64,000 nucleotides of DNA from Terrirubrum flagellatum (GTDB lineage: Bacteria > Pseudomonadota > Alphaproteobacteria > Rhizobiales > Beijerinckiaceae). The notes under the pieces were generated by a model. It made no database searches. It saw only the letters and a program-made list of their open reading frames with translations, and was not told where the DNA came from. Positions within the stretch are counted from its first letter, which is position 1; each line of letters begins with the position of its first letter. Below are positions 1 to 8,076 of the stretch, piece after piece. The position numbers were made by a program, and so were the translations under genes. The stretch lies in the NCBI RefSeq assembly GCF_022059845.1, contig NZ_CP091851.1:2976001-3040000 (forward strand). Direction: 5' to 3'.

Positions 1-393
1 GCTGGCGCGGCGCAGCACGCTCTTCACCCGGGCCAGAAGCTCGCGGGCATTGAAGGGCTTGGTGACATAGTCGTCGGCGCCGGACTCAAGCCCGATCACC
101 CGGTCGACCGTGTCAGCGCTGGCGGTCAGCATGATGACGCCGACCTTGGAGCTGCGCTCGCGGAGATAGCGGGCGAGCACGAAGCCGTCCTCGCCGGGCA
201 GGCTGACATCGAGGATCACGAGGTCGGGCATCGTCCGCTCGGCGATGCGCCGCAGCCCCGCGCCGCCTTCGACGCCGGTCACCTTGAATCCCTGTTTGGT
301 GAGGTACTCGACAACGGCGTCGCGCTGAAACGCGTCGTCCTCGACCACCACGATGGCCGGCGTGGCTCCCCCGGCCGGCGTTCCGCCGCTCAT
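1..393 (-). CDS. Response regulator, receiver domain (partial, runs off left edge)
   Basis: The 131 visible N-terminal residues form a complete CheY-like receiver. They contain the acidic pair E18-D19-D20, the phospho-acceptor D62 in the motif LVILDVSLPGEDG, the conserved T90 and K112 in VTKPF, and the C-terminal ARVKSVLRR helix that usually leads into an OmpR/PhoB winged helix. The output domain lies beyond the window edge, so DNA-binding is inferred from the linker only. It would take phosphate from a sensor kinase and change transcription. The start was placed at the ATG at 393 because the receiver fold begins about 12 residues later. No partner kinase is visible next to it. Confidence 0.9.
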   Translation of the reverse strand, partial: MSGGTPAGGATPAIVVVEDDAFQRDAVVEYLTKQGFKVTGVEGGAGLRRIAERTMPDLVILDVSLPGEDGFVLARYLRERSSKVGVIMLTASADTVDRVIGLESGADDYVTKPFNARELLARVKSVLRRAS

Positions 394-781
394 AAAGCCC
401 TCAAAACGTCCTGGCCGCCCCTCGGAGGATGATGGCGGCGCGAATCCCATGGGTCAATGCAAGTCCCCCGGCCGCCAACAGAAAGCCGACGGGCCTCCCC
501 GAAAGTGCTGCAGCGCACCTATCGGACTCGACAATGCGCGCTCAATTGCTTTGCGCGGACGGCCGCCCGTGCGCAAGGCCGCAATGACGCCGCCGCCGGG
601 GAAATCCGCAGCGTTTGAATTGGTTTTTAAAAATTCAATTTGTTTCTTCAAGCGCGAACCGACGAAACAATCGGATCGCAAGAGAAACAAGATAGGAGAG
701 CGCGCGACATCGGGACGAAGGAGCTGATGTCTAGAACGGTCCCATCAGAGATGGCGACCAACAAGCGCCAGGGAGACGGTG
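394..781. other. Intergenic region between response regulator and secreted protein
   Basis: This stretch of 388 bases holds no ORF that looks coding; the short frames on both strands have no recognisable motif. It separates two divergent genes, so it should carry both promoters. An AT-rich segment at 614-660 contains the 7-base inverted repeat TTGAATT (615-621) / AATTCAA (632-638) with a 10-base loop. This could be an operator or simply promoter AT-richness; I cannot tell which. Confidence 0.5.
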
Positions 782-1207
782 ATGAAAACGGTTTCGAAAG
801 CGATCCTCGGCTTTTCCGCGCTGGCCTCCTTCGCCGCGCTGGCCATGATCGAGCCCGCCTTTTCCGCCCGCCCGCAGGTCGAGGGCCCGGCCCTCACCAG
901 CCAGGGCAAGATCGCGACCCGCCTTCCCGGCGCCGCCCAGCCCGCCACCCAGTCGGAAGCCATGGCCCGCATCCGCATGGCCCACGGCCTGACCGGCGCG
1001 CGGCCTGACCAGACCGCGCAGCAGATCGCCGCGCTCGACTGTAAGGGCTTCTCCTGGCCGGACGTTCCCGCCGAATGCCTGACGCCGGCCGACGGCGCAT
1101 CGAACCGCCGCCCGGTTCGCGTCATCGCCCGCGACGTTTCCACCGTTTCCATCAAGCCCGTCGCCGCCACGGCCTCCCAGCCAACCCCGCGCGTCGCCCG
1201 GAACTGA
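782..1207 (+). CDS. Small secreted protein of unknown function
   Basis: This encodes 141 residues. A signal peptide is clear: MKTVSK, a hydrophobic run to about residue 22, then a cleavage-like AFSA-R site. The mature part is rich in Ala, Pro and Thr, has two cysteines (within ALDCKGF and PAECLTP) that could form a periplasmic disulfide, and a basic, probably disordered tail. I recognise no domain. The frame can also start at a GTG three bases upstream (779); the ATG at 782 is preferred because GGGAGA lies just before it. The L,D-transpeptidase gene follows after about 50 bases in the same direction, so the two may be co-transcribed. Confidence 0.7.
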   Translation: MKTVSKAILGFSALASFAALAMIEPAFSARPQVEGPALTSQGKIATRLPGAAQPATQSEAMARIRMAHGLTGARPDQTAQQIAALDCKGFSWPDVPAECLTPADGASNRRPVRVIARDVSTVSIKPVAATASQPTPRVARN

Positions 1208-1258
1208 AATCCGCTTTCACAATTTCTCCGCCAGCCAAATCAAAATCACGAGGCAACA

Positions 1259-1843
1259 ATGATCCGCTCCATCGCCATCTCGATCGCCACCGCCGCCGCG
1301 CTCTTCGCCGTCGCCTCGCCGGCCTCGGCCTATGAAATCGACATTCTCACCGGCAAGCCGCTGCTGGTTCCGGACGCCAATCCGACCCGCGCGGAAGTGA
1401 CTGCGATCCCGCGCGAGGAAGTCGCCTATTCCGGCCGCGAAGCCGCCGGCACGATCATCGTCAACAGCGAGGAGCGTCGCCTCTATTTCGTGCTGCCCGG
1501 CGGTCGCGCCGTGAAGTACGCGGTCGGCGTCGGCCGGCCGGGCTTCGGCTGGGGCGGCGTGAAGCATGTCGAGCGCAAGGCCGAGTGGCCGGCCTGGACG
1601 CCTCCGGCCCAGATGCTGAAGCGCCGGCCCGACCTGCCGACCCATATGGAAGGCGGCATCGACAATCCGCTCGGCGCCCGCGCCATGTATCTCTCGGGTT
1701 CGCTGTTCCGCATTCACGGCTCGAACGAGCCGGAGACGATCGGCCAGGCCGTGTCGTCAGGCTGCATCCGGATGACGAATGAAGACGTCATCGACCTCTA
1801 TCAGCGCGTGCGAGTTGGAACGAAGGTCGTTGTCTTGCGCTGA
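1259..1843 (+). CDS. L,D-transpeptidase, YkuD family
   Basis: This 194-residue exported enzyme cross-links or modifies peptidoglycan through meso-DAP, or anchors proteins to it, in the periplasm. A signal peptide (hydrophobic to about residue 20, cleavage near ASA-Y) precedes one YkuD catalytic domain at roughly 62-194. The signature H153-G-S-N and S167-G-C169-I-R-M is intact, giving the catalytic His and Cys. Length matches the minimal alphaproteobacterial ErfK/YbiS/YnhG-type enzymes without added binding domains. Which reaction it favours (3-3 cross-link or protein attachment) cannot be told from sequence. A strong terminator follows at 1884-1911. Confidence 0.93.
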   Translation: MIRSIAISIATAAALFAVASPASAYEIDILTGKPLLVPDANPTRAEVTAIPREEVAYSGREAAGTIIVNSEERRLYFVLPGGRAVKYAVGVGRPGFGWGGVKHVERKAEWPAWTPPAQMLKRRPDLPTHMEGGIDNPLGARAMYLSGSLFRIHGSNEPETIGQAVSSGCIRMTNEDVIDLYQRVRVGTKVVVLR

Positions 1844-1883
1844 TATCCACCCTGCCCACCTTCGTTTCGAGACCCTGACTTCC

Positions 1884-1911
1884 ACCGGCGCCACAAGCGC
1901 CGGTTTTTTTT
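1884..1911 (+). terminator. Rho-independent terminator after the L,D-transpeptidase
   Basis: A perfect 8-bp stem, ACCGGCGC (1884-1891) / GCGCCGGT (1897-1904), with a 5-nt loop is followed by an uninterrupted T run to 1911. It ends the upstream transcript and shows that the aroA reading frame cannot sensibly extend upstream through it. Confidence 0.9.
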
Positions 1912-2033
1912 ATGCGCTGACGCCGCGCTTGCCCGCTCGCCCCTTTCATGGTGAGGGAGCGCCGCGAAAGCCGTTCGCGGCGTCACCAAGACCATTCCCT
2001 CGCAGCGTGAGCCGTTCCGGGAATGGAAGGCCG

Positions 2034-3293
2034 ATGACAGACACCCTCACCCCCATTCCGCCGGAACACCCGTTGCGCGGCCGCGTCACGCCGCCGGGCT
2101 CAAAATCGATCACCAATCGCGCGCTGCTGCTGGCGGCGCTCGCCAGGGGAACGAGCCGGCTTTCAGGCGCGCTCAAGAGCGACGATACGCGCTACATGGC
2201 CGACGCGCTGCGCGCGATGGGCGTGGCGATCGAAGAGCCTGACGCCACGAGCTTCGTCGTCACTGGCGATGGACAATTGCGCGCGCCGGCGAAACCCTTG
2301 TTCCTCGGCAACGCCGGCACGGCGACACGCTTTCTCGCGGCGGCGGCGGCGCTGGTTGATGGCGAAGTCGTCGTCGATGGCGACGCGCACATGCGCAAGC
2401 GGCCGATCATGCCGCTCGTGACCGCGCTGCGTTCGCTCGGCGTCGAGGCCGTAACCGATACTGGCTGCCCGCCGGTGAAGATCGTCGGGCGCGGAGCGCT
2501 GCCCGCGGGACGCGTCGAGATCGATGGCGGCCTGTCGAGCCAATATGTCTCGGCGCTGCTGATGGCGGCCGCCTGCGGCGACGGCCTGATCGAGATCGCG
2601 CTGACCGGCGATCAGATCGGCGCGCGCGGCTATATCGATCTCACGCTCGCGGCGATGAAGGCGTTCGGCGCTGAAGCCGAGCAGGCGTCATTCTCCCTCT
2701 GGCGCGTGAAGCCGACCGGCTATCGCGCCGCGGATTTTCTCGTCGAGCCCGACGCGTCGGCCGCGACCTATCTCTGGGCGGCGGAAATTCTCACCGGCGG
2801 CGCCATCGATCTCGGCGTGCCGGCGAACGCCTTCACGCAGCCTGACGCGCGCGCCTACGACGTCATCGCGAAGTTCCCGCATCTGCCCGACTCAATCGAC
2901 GGATCGCAGATGCAGGACGCGATCCCGACGCTCGCGGTGCTTGCCGCGTTCAATGAGAAGCCCGTGCGTTTCACCGGCATCGCCAATCTGCGCGTGAAAG
3001 AATGCGATCGCGTTTCGGCGCTGTCGCAGGGATTGTCGCGCATCAGGCCGGGTCTCGGCAGCGAAGAGGGCGATGATCTCATCGTTGCGTCTGATCCCGC
3101 GCTTGCGGGCCAGACGCTTCCCGCCTCGATCGACACCCATGCCGATCATCGCATCGCCATGAGCTTTGCGCTCGCCGGGCTGAAAATCCGCGGCGTCGCG
3201 ATCGAAGACCCCGGCTGCGTCGCGAAGACCTATCCCGATTACTGGAAGGCGCTCTCGTCGCTCGGCGTGAAGTACGAGGAAGAGGCGCGCTGA
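2034..3293 (+). CDS. aroA: 3-phosphoshikimate 1-carboxyvinyltransferase (EPSP synthase)
   Basis: This 419-residue cytosolic enzyme of the shikimate pathway transfers the enolpyruvyl group of PEP to shikimate-3-phosphate. Visible family motifs are PGSKSITNRALLLAAL (N-terminal substrate loop), LFLGNAGTATRFL (PEP/glyphosate loop, residues 89-101), RKRPIMPLV, VKECDRVSAL and DTHADHRIAMSFALA near the C-terminus. The open frame runs back to 1779, but that part crosses the upstream stop codon and terminator; the ATG at 2034 fits the family N-terminus. The glyphosate-loop position equivalent to E. coli Pro101 is Phe here. The gene appears monocistronic. Confidence 0.95.
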   Translation: MTDTLTPIPPEHPLRGRVTPPGSKSITNRALLLAALARGTSRLSGALKSDDTRYMADALRAMGVAIEEPDATSFVVTGDGQLRAPAKPLFLGNAGTATRFLAAAAALVDGEVVVDGDAHMRKRPIMPLVTALRSLGVEAVTDTGCPPVKIVGRGALPAGRVEIDGGLSSQYVSALLMAAACGDGLIEIALTGDQIGARGYIDLTLAAMKAFGAEAEQASFSLWRVKPTGYRAADFLVEPDASAATYLWAAEILTGGAIDLGVPANAFTQPDARAYDVIAKFPHLPDSIDGSQMQDAIPTLAVLAAFNEKPVRFTGIANLRVKECDRVSALSQGLSRIRPGLGSEEGDDLIVASDPALAGQTLPASIDTHADHRIAMSFALAGLKIRGVAIEDPGCVAKTYPDYWKALSSLGVKYEEEAR

Positions 3294-3305
3294 TCCCGGC
3301 GCGCC
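3284..3305. terminator. Stem-loop overlapping the aroA stop codon
   Basis: A 7-bp GC-only stem, GGCGCGC (3284-3290) / GCGCGCC (3299-3305), has the aroA stop codon in its loop. aroA and the gene on the other strand converge here. No clear T run follows on either strand, so this is a weak terminator candidate at best. Confidence 0.35.
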
Positions 3306-3311
3306 TTCACA

Positions 3312-4454
3312 TTACCGCCCGCGCCTCATGCGCTCGTCATAGGCGGTCTTGCCCTCCCAGGCGATCTTGATGTCATCCCACATGAAGTAGATGCCCACCG
3401 CAATCGAGGCGACGCGGGTGCTGGCGATCAGGCCCTTGCTGAGCTTTGTCGGCGCGCCGGCGAAGGACTCCATGGCGTTGCCGCTGCGGGGCGCGGCGTT
3501 GCGCGCTGCTGCGGCGAGCGTCTTTTCGGCCTCAATCGCCCCGCGCGCAGCGCGCGCCACATCCGGCTTCGGAAGGCCAAATCCCGCCTTCACGGCTGCG
3601 TTCTGGACAGGATCCGCCATCGCGCGGTCAAACGCGGCGACCAACTGATCGCCTTTGCGCGCAGCGAGCTTTTCGCACATGGCGACGAAACGCTTCGCCT
3701 CCGCCTGCCGTAGCGATTCGCCATAAGCGTCCGCGACGGATTGTGCTCCATTGAAGGCGACGCCTGCGGCGTCTGCGGGAACGCCGTCGCCGCTGCGCAC
3801 GTAAGTCTGGATGTTGGAGGTCGCGACATCGCTCATGGTGTTCGCGAGCTTGCATCCAATCGAATAGGCAAGACCGGCCGCGCTGTTGGCCACAAATCCA
3901 AGCGGCACGATCGCGCCCACGACAATCATTCCGACGTCAGCGAGAACCTTGACGCGATGCGTGGTGTCGTAGGCCGTGCTTAGCGCGGCCGTGACGTTGT
4001 CATTGATGCGTCTCGCTTCTTCAAATTTCTCTTGCACCGCTTGCCAGTCGCGCCACGCCTGGGCGCGCTTTTCTTCGGCGAAAAGAGCGGCCTGGCCGCG
4101 ATCGGCGAAATGGACGAACATTTCGTGATATCTTGCATAGTCCGCGATGGCGTCCTGATACAATTCGCGCCGACTATCGGTCTCGACCGTCTTTGTGTCG
4201 GTGAGCTTGCCGCGCAGCCAGTAGTAGGCGGCGGGGCCGAGCGGTCCAAGCGGCGCAGACGAAATCGCCGCGGCGACAAAGAATGCATCCAGCACAGCGT
4301 TGCTGGCGTTGGTTGTGCGCAGGATGGTGTGCTTCACCAGCGCCTTGTTGCAGGCGGCGAGCCACATATAGGCGTCGACTTTGTCGTGATCGAAGCAGGC
4401 GTTGACGGCCAGCCCGTTCGCCACATCCGCCGGAACCGGAATCGTATCGCCCAT
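3312..4454 (-). CDS. Unknown protein with hydrophobic segments
   Basis: This encodes 380 residues with no domain I recognise. There is no signal peptide. A hydrophobic stretch lies near residues 53-76 and another near 173-198 (VLADVGMIVVGAIVPLGFVAN), and the rest is predicted helical, including a charged region (about 90-160) that could be coiled coil. A short hydrophobic patch (ASIAVGIYFMWDDI) sits close to the C-terminus. The frame is open to 4571, but the ATG at 4454 was chosen because a GGGGG ribosome-binding site precedes it and the upstream extension has no structure. It could be a membrane-inserting or colicin-like protein; that is a guess from the hydrophobicity pattern only. Confidence 0.6.
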   Translation of the reverse strand: MGDTIPVPADVANGLAVNACFDHDKVDAYMWLAACNKALVKHTILRTTNASNAVLDAFFVAAAISSAPLGPLGPAAYYWLRGKLTDTKTVETDSRRELYQDAIADYARYHEMFVHFADRGQAALFAEEKRAQAWRDWQAVQEKFEEARRINDNVTAALSTAYDTTHRVKVLADVGMIVVGAIVPLGFVANSAAGLAYSIGCKLANTMSDVATSNIQTYVRSGDGVPADAAGVAFNGAQSVADAYGESLRQAEAKRFVAMCEKLAARKGDQLVAAFDRAMADPVQNAAVKAGFGLPKPDVARAARGAIEAEKTLAAAARNAAPRSGNAMESFAGAPTKLSKGLIASTRVASIAVGIYFMWDDIKIAWEGKTAYDERMRRGR

Positions 4455-4631
4455 CGCAAGCCCCCGTGAAGAAAGGCTCCTGACCCGCGCGCTTCCTTGC
4501 GGAACCGACGCCGCAGAAAACCATGCCGTCACAATAGCGATTTCACGGGGTCTGGCGGTGCTTTGCCGCACAAGGCGCAGAATCAGGGGTTTTGCGCCAA
4601 CCGAGCCGCAGCGACTCGGCGATCGTCGCGA

Positions 4632-4656
4632 AAGGCGGCGGCTATTCCGCCGCCTT
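4632..4656 (-). terminator. Terminator overlapping the ABC exporter stop codon
   Basis: A perfect 10-bp inverted repeat (4632-4641 with 4647-4656) has a 5-nt loop that contains the TAG stop of the exporter gene. Read on the minus strand the stem is followed by a short T stretch within the stem end. This is plausible as a terminator, although the T run is short. Confidence 0.5.
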
Positions 4657-6498
4657 GGCGCTCATCTTCGGCTCGATGATGAAGCCGCCGGACTGGCGCG
4701 CCCAGAGTTCGGCGTACAGGCCGTTGCGCGCGATCAGGTCGGCGTGCGTGCCTTCCTCGATGATGCGGCCGCGATCCATCACGATCAGCCGATCCATGAT
4801 CTGCAGCGTCGAGAGACGATGCGCGATCGCGATCACCGTCTTGCCGCGCATGAGATCGGCGAGGCTGTCCTGAATCGCCGCCTCGACCTCTGAATCGAGC
4901 GCCGACGTCGCCTCGTCGAGAACGAGGATCGGCGCATCTTTAAGAATGACGCGCGCGATTGCGATGCGCTGGCGCTGGCCGCCCGACAGTTTCACGCCGC
5001 GCTCGCCGACATGGGCGTCATAGCCCTCGCGCCCGAACGAATCCTGCAAGCCCGTGATGAAGCCCGCCGCCTGCGCCCTCTCTGCCGCCGCCACAACCAT
5101 CTCGTCGGTCGCCTCCGGCCGGCCGTAGGTGATGTTGTCGCGGATCGAGCGATGCAGCAGCGACGTGTCCTGCGTCACGACCGAGATCGCGCCGCGCAAG
5201 GTTTCCTGCGTGACGTCGCTGACATTCTGCTGATCGATCGTGATCGCGCCGCTCTCGACATCATGGAAGCGCAACAGCAGGCTGACGATCGTCGACTTGC
5301 CAGCGCCAGAGCGTCCGACAAGGCCCACCTTCTCGCCGGCGCGCACGGTCAACGAGAGATCATCGATAATGGGAATGTCGGTGCGGCCATAGCCGAAGCT
5401 GACATGATCGAATTTGATCTCGCCGCCCGCCATGGCGAGAGGCTGCGCGTCCTTTTCATCCTGCATGGTCAGCGGCTTTGCGATCGAGAGCATGCTCTCC
5501 TGCACCATGCCCACATTCTCGAAGATGCCCTGGATCTCGAACGCCACCCAGCCCGACATGGCGATGATCTGCGACGTCAGCGGCAGCGCCATGGCGAGCG
5601 TGCCGATATCGACGCGGCCATGAGTCCACAGCCACACTGCGATGGCGCCGGTCGCGGTCAGCAGGATCGCGTTGAGAATCGTCAACAGCGATACGAACAG
5701 GGTGTTCATACGCATCTGCGCCATGAACGCGTCGCTCAACTCGACCATGCTGTCGCGGACATAGCGATCCTCGTCCGCATTCTTCGCGAACAGCTTGACG
5801 GTGAGGATGTTGGAGTAACTGTCGACCACCTTGCCGGTCACGGCCGAACGCTTCTCCGACGCCGCGCGAGAGAGATCGCGCATGCGAGGAATGCTCAGCG
5901 CCATCAACGCCATGTAGAGCGCGAACCAGACAACCATCGGCGCGGCGAGCCGCCAGTCCTGCGCCAGCATCAGCGCGACCGAACCGAGACCATAGAAGAT
6001 GATGTGCAGCACCGAGCGGATCAGCGCGACCAGCGTCTCGCGGACCGCCGGCCCCGCCTGCATCACGCGATTGGCGATGCGGCCGGCGAAATCGCTCTGG
6101 AAGAATCCGAGCGACTGGCGCACGACGTGGAAATGGCTCTGCCAGCGGATCATCGTGTTGAAAGGCGGCACGATCGTCTGGTTCACGATCAGGCGCTGGA
6201 CGTAGAGCGTGAAGGGACGCAGCACGAGAACGACGAACACCATCGTCGCCAGCGTCGGCCAGGCGTCCTGGAGCAGGGAATCGCGCGGCGTCGTCTCCAG
6301 CACATGCACGAGCCGGCCGATGAAATAAGGCACCGACGTTTCAAGAAAAGCGAGCGCGATGCTGACGACGACGAGCAGCGCGAACACGCCTTTCGCCTGC
6401 GAGAGGAACCGCCAATAGAACGCAATCAACCGATCCGGCGGATCGCCGGCGGGCGGAGGCGCAACAGGGTCAAGGCGGGTCTCGAGGAACCGGCGCAT
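4642..6498 (-). CDS. ABC exporter half-transporter (fused membrane and ATPase domains)
   Basis: This 618-residue inner-membrane protein of the MsbA/ABCB type would act as a homodimer. Residues ~35-320 form a six-helix type I exporter membrane domain; residues ~360-600 form the ATPase. Visible motifs are Walker A GRSGAGKST (395-403), signature LSGGQ (504-508), Walker B ILVLDEATSALD (524-535) and the switch histidine H560 in IAHRLST. All catalytic residues are intact. The substrate cannot be named: MsbA-like lipid export, drug export and peptide export all share this architecture. The gene stands alone, with a palindrome about 100 bases upstream that may regulate it. Confidence 0.9.
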   Translation of the reverse strand: MRRFLETRLDPVAPPPAGDPPDRLIAFYWRFLSQAKGVFALLVVVSIALAFLETSVPYFIGRLVHVLETTPRDSLLQDAWPTLATMVFVVLVLRPFTLYVQRLIVNQTIVPPFNTMIRWQSHFHVVRQSLGFFQSDFAGRIANRVMQAGPAVRETLVALIRSVLHIIFYGLGSVALMLAQDWRLAAPMVVWFALYMALMALSIPRMRDLSRAASEKRSAVTGKVVDSYSNILTVKLFAKNADEDRYVRDSMVELSDAFMAQMRMNTLFVSLLTILNAILLTATGAIAVWLWTHGRVDIGTLAMALPLTSQIIAMSGWVAFEIQGIFENVGMVQESMLSIAKPLTMQDEKDAQPLAMAGGEIKFDHVSFGYGRTDIPIIDDLSLTVRAGEKVGLVGRSGAGKSTIVSLLLRFHDVESGAITIDQQNVSDVTQETLRGAISVVTQDTSLLHRSIRDNITYGRPEATDEMVVAAAERAQAAGFITGLQDSFGREGYDAHVGERGVKLSGGQRQRIAIARVILKDAPILVLDEATSALDSEVEAAIQDSLADLMRGKTVIAIAHRLSTLQIMDRLIVMDRGRIIEEGTHADLIARNGLYAELWARQSGGFIIEPKMSAKAAE

Positions 6499-6591
6499 TG
6501 CTCATCCTGGGGTAGGACTCGCAAAGCGCGGGCCGGCGTGACGGCGCAAGGCTGAGTCGGACCTCATATTGGCGCGTTGCGCGAACGGAGT

Positions 6592-6613
6592 CGATTTTCG
6601 ACCGCGAAAATCG
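6592..6613. promoter_or_regulatory. Palindrome upstream of the ABC exporter
   Basis: A perfect 9-bp inverted repeat, CGATTTTCG (6592-6600) / CGAAAATCG (6605-6613), with a 4-nt loop lies 94 bases upstream of the exporter start and within no gene. No T run follows on either strand, so an operator or 5'-leader hairpin is more likely than a terminator. Confidence 0.4.
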
Positions 6614-6775
6614 GCGCTGCGTCAGGCGCAGACCCACGCTCTTGCCAATGTTCCCGATCCGTTCCAGAGGCGCATACGTTTGAGGCGAGCTTCTCGACTA
6701 TGCGGCTTCGCCCTTCCTTCCCTCCATCTCGCATGCGTCTCAGCCGATAGTCCGAGTATCGGCCATTTGGCGCCT

Positions 6776-7210
6776 CTATTTTTGAATGAGGCTCAAGCGT
6801 TTCCGCGCGTCTGAATAGCGCGTGAGAGCCAGTTCGGCATCTTCCAACTGACCTATAAGATAATGAGCTCCATAGAATGTTACGACATCAACGATGAATT
6901 TCCGCCCTTGCTTCATCATGTGAACTCGGAATTCCCCACGTCTAAACGTCACTTGAGTTTCTTCGGCGGACAGAGCCTTATCCCAGCAATTCATGATTTC
7001 CGCCGCGTCATCCAAACTAATTTTGTTGCTAGTGGACGCGTCCCAAGCTTCAATAAAAAATCGCGCTATCCCTTCATTCCGCGCAGGCAAGAACAAAAAA
7101 CACTTTCCCCGAAGCAAATCAACTCTTTCACCCTCTGTAAACAGACGCGACAGCCAGTCGACACATTTAACCATGAGCTTTCGGCGCCATCGGCGGCTGA
7201 CGGCAATCAT
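6776..7210 (-). CDS. Orphan hypothetical protein behind the toxin-antitoxin pair
   Basis: This encodes 144 residues and is basic at the N-terminus. I recognise no domain, and there is no signal peptide or membrane segment. Base composition is clearly lower in GC than the surrounding genes, and codon choice includes many A/T-ending codons, which suggests later acquisition. The frame is open to 7330, where it would overlap the antitoxin end; I chose the ATG at 7210 because GGAG lies six bases before it. It lies downstream of the antitoxin on the same strand and may be carried as cargo of the module. Confidence 0.55.
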   Translation of the reverse strand: MIAVSRRWRRKLMVKCVDWLSRLFTEGERVDLLRGKCFLFLPARNEGIARFFIEAWDASTSNKISLDDAAEIMNCWDKALSAEETQVTFRRGEFRVHMMKQGRKFIVDVVTFYGAHYLIGQLEDAELALTRYSDARKRLSLIQK

Positions 7211-7311
7211 TTTACGCTCCAAAATTAAGCGCCGGCTCGAAGACACTTCGCGCGCCGCGTAAGAAAGGCTTCGCTGGAAGGGCAATTGGCGCCCGAGTCC
7301 TGTCGGAGAAT

Positions 7312-7704
7312 CTATTTTCTTCGCAGCCACGACTCCGGCACGGAAAGCGCTACCGCTAGTTTTTTCAACGTGTCGTCGGCGCCGATCCGCCGCCCCGCCT
7401 CGATATCGGAGATGAAACCCTGCCCGACGCCAGACAGATTACTCAGCTCCGTTTGCGTAAGACTGCGCCATTTTCGCAGGGCCCTCAGGAGGGTGTGTCC
7501 GTCGAGCAGCATGGCGCTGACGTCCGCCGGCAATAACTCCTCTTCACCCGACGCCAACTCCAGCTTACGCCGATCATAGGTCGCGACGTCGTTCTCATCT
7601 TCCTCCACGTCAGCCGCGGCAGCGACAAGCGCATTGTAGTCAGCGCGCGAGAGCACCACCATTTCCTCGCCGGTGGGGCTCTTGATAATCTGAACCTCAG
7701 CCAT
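7312..7704 (-). CDS. Antitoxin with XRE-type helix-turn-helix
   Basis: This encodes 130 residues. The C-terminal half (about residues 65-130) is an XRE/Cro helix-turn-helix with LTQTELSNLSGVGQGFISDIEAGRR as the core; the N-terminal half (IIKSPTGEEMVVLSRADYNALVAAA) resembles the dimerising strand-helix element of small antitoxins and should bind the toxin. It would neutralise the neighbouring RelE-fold toxin and repress its own promoter. The start at 7704 is fixed by an AAGGAGGT ribosome-binding site five bases upstream, located inside the end of the toxin gene. The genes overlap by 8 bases, with the toxin first, as in higBA-type modules. Confidence 0.85.
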   Translation of the reverse strand: MAEVQIIKSPTGEEMVVLSRADYNALVAAAADVEEDENDVATYDRRKLELASGEEELLPADVSAMLLDGHTLLRALRKWRSLTQTELSNLSGVGQGFISDIEAGRRIGADDTLKKLAVALSVPESWLRRK

Positions 7705-7984
7705 GGCGACCTCCTTCACTCTTTCGATAAGTCGTGGTCTGCCGGAGACCTACATAGATTGCGAGAATCGTCCGGGAGTCTTCGTCGAAGATCACCCGAT
7801 ATCGTCCGACCCGGAGACGCAGACCGCCCCGTCCCGACAATCGCTTCACATCGCCCTCGCCTGAAATCGCGTAGCGAGACAACGCGTCAGCTACCTGTTC
7901 CCGCGCGTCCGGCGGAAGCGCATCGAGATCCTTTGCCGCCGCAGTGGTGAAGACAATTGTTTTCAAGCCACCAATATCGCACAT
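7697..7984 (-). CDS. RelE/ParE-superfamily toxin
   Basis: This encodes 95 residues. The RelE/ParE/HigB fold is indicated by the N-terminal IVFTTAAAKDLDALPPDAREQVADAL helix pair, the central strands KRLSGRGGLRLRVGRYRVIFDEDSRTILAIYVGLR and the C-terminal TYRK. It most likely is a ribosome-dependent mRNA interferase, though ParE-like gyrase inhibitors share the fold. It precedes and overlaps its antitoxin gene. The start codon lies inside an inverted repeat that looks like the autoregulatory operator, so repression would block transcription right at the gene's beginning. Confidence 0.85.
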   Translation of the reverse strand: MCDIGGLKTIVFTTAAAKDLDALPPDAREQVADALSRYAISGEGDVKRLSGRGGLRLRVGRYRVIFDEDSRTILAIYVGLRQTTTYRKSEGGRHG

Positions 7985-8024
7985 TGCGCGATATTTTGCA
8001 AGAGCCAGCGATAATCGCGATATT
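7973..8024 (-). promoter_or_regulatory. Autoregulatory operator of the toxin-antitoxin operon
   Basis: The perfect inverted repeat AATATCGC (7973-7980) / GCGATATT (7988-7995) spans the toxin start codon. A second GCGATATT copy lies at 8017-8024 and a near copy, GCGATAAT, at 8008-8015. Repeated half-sites of this kind upstream of a module with an XRE antitoxin are the usual binding sites for the antitoxin or the complex. A promoter box could not be assigned with confidence. Confidence 0.6.
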
Positions 8025-8076
8025 CCTGTGCTCTTCGCGCGCGTTCGGCGCGGGGCTATCGCGCCGCCAAAAGGCT

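Noticed and set aside
353-727. 124-residue plus-strand frame and a 78-residue minus-strand frame in the first intergenic region
   Set aside because: They have no motif, no ribosome-binding site and typical shadow composition.
1779-2033. Upstream extension of aroA
   Set aside because: It would cross the previous gene's end and a strong terminator and does not match the family N-terminus.
5011-6555. 514-residue open frame on the plus strand opposite the ABC exporter
   Set aside because: It lies wholly antisense to an exporter with intact motifs; its composition (Arg/His/Asp-rich, no domain) is the usual shadow of a high-GC gene.
6743-6763. Hairpin GCCGATA/TATCGGC after the orphan gene as terminator
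   Set aside because: The stem is short and no T run follows on the minus strand, so it was not annotated.
6569-6814. 81-residue plus-strand frame between exporter and orphan gene
   Set aside because: It covers palindromes and the end of the opposite-strand gene, and shows no coding features.
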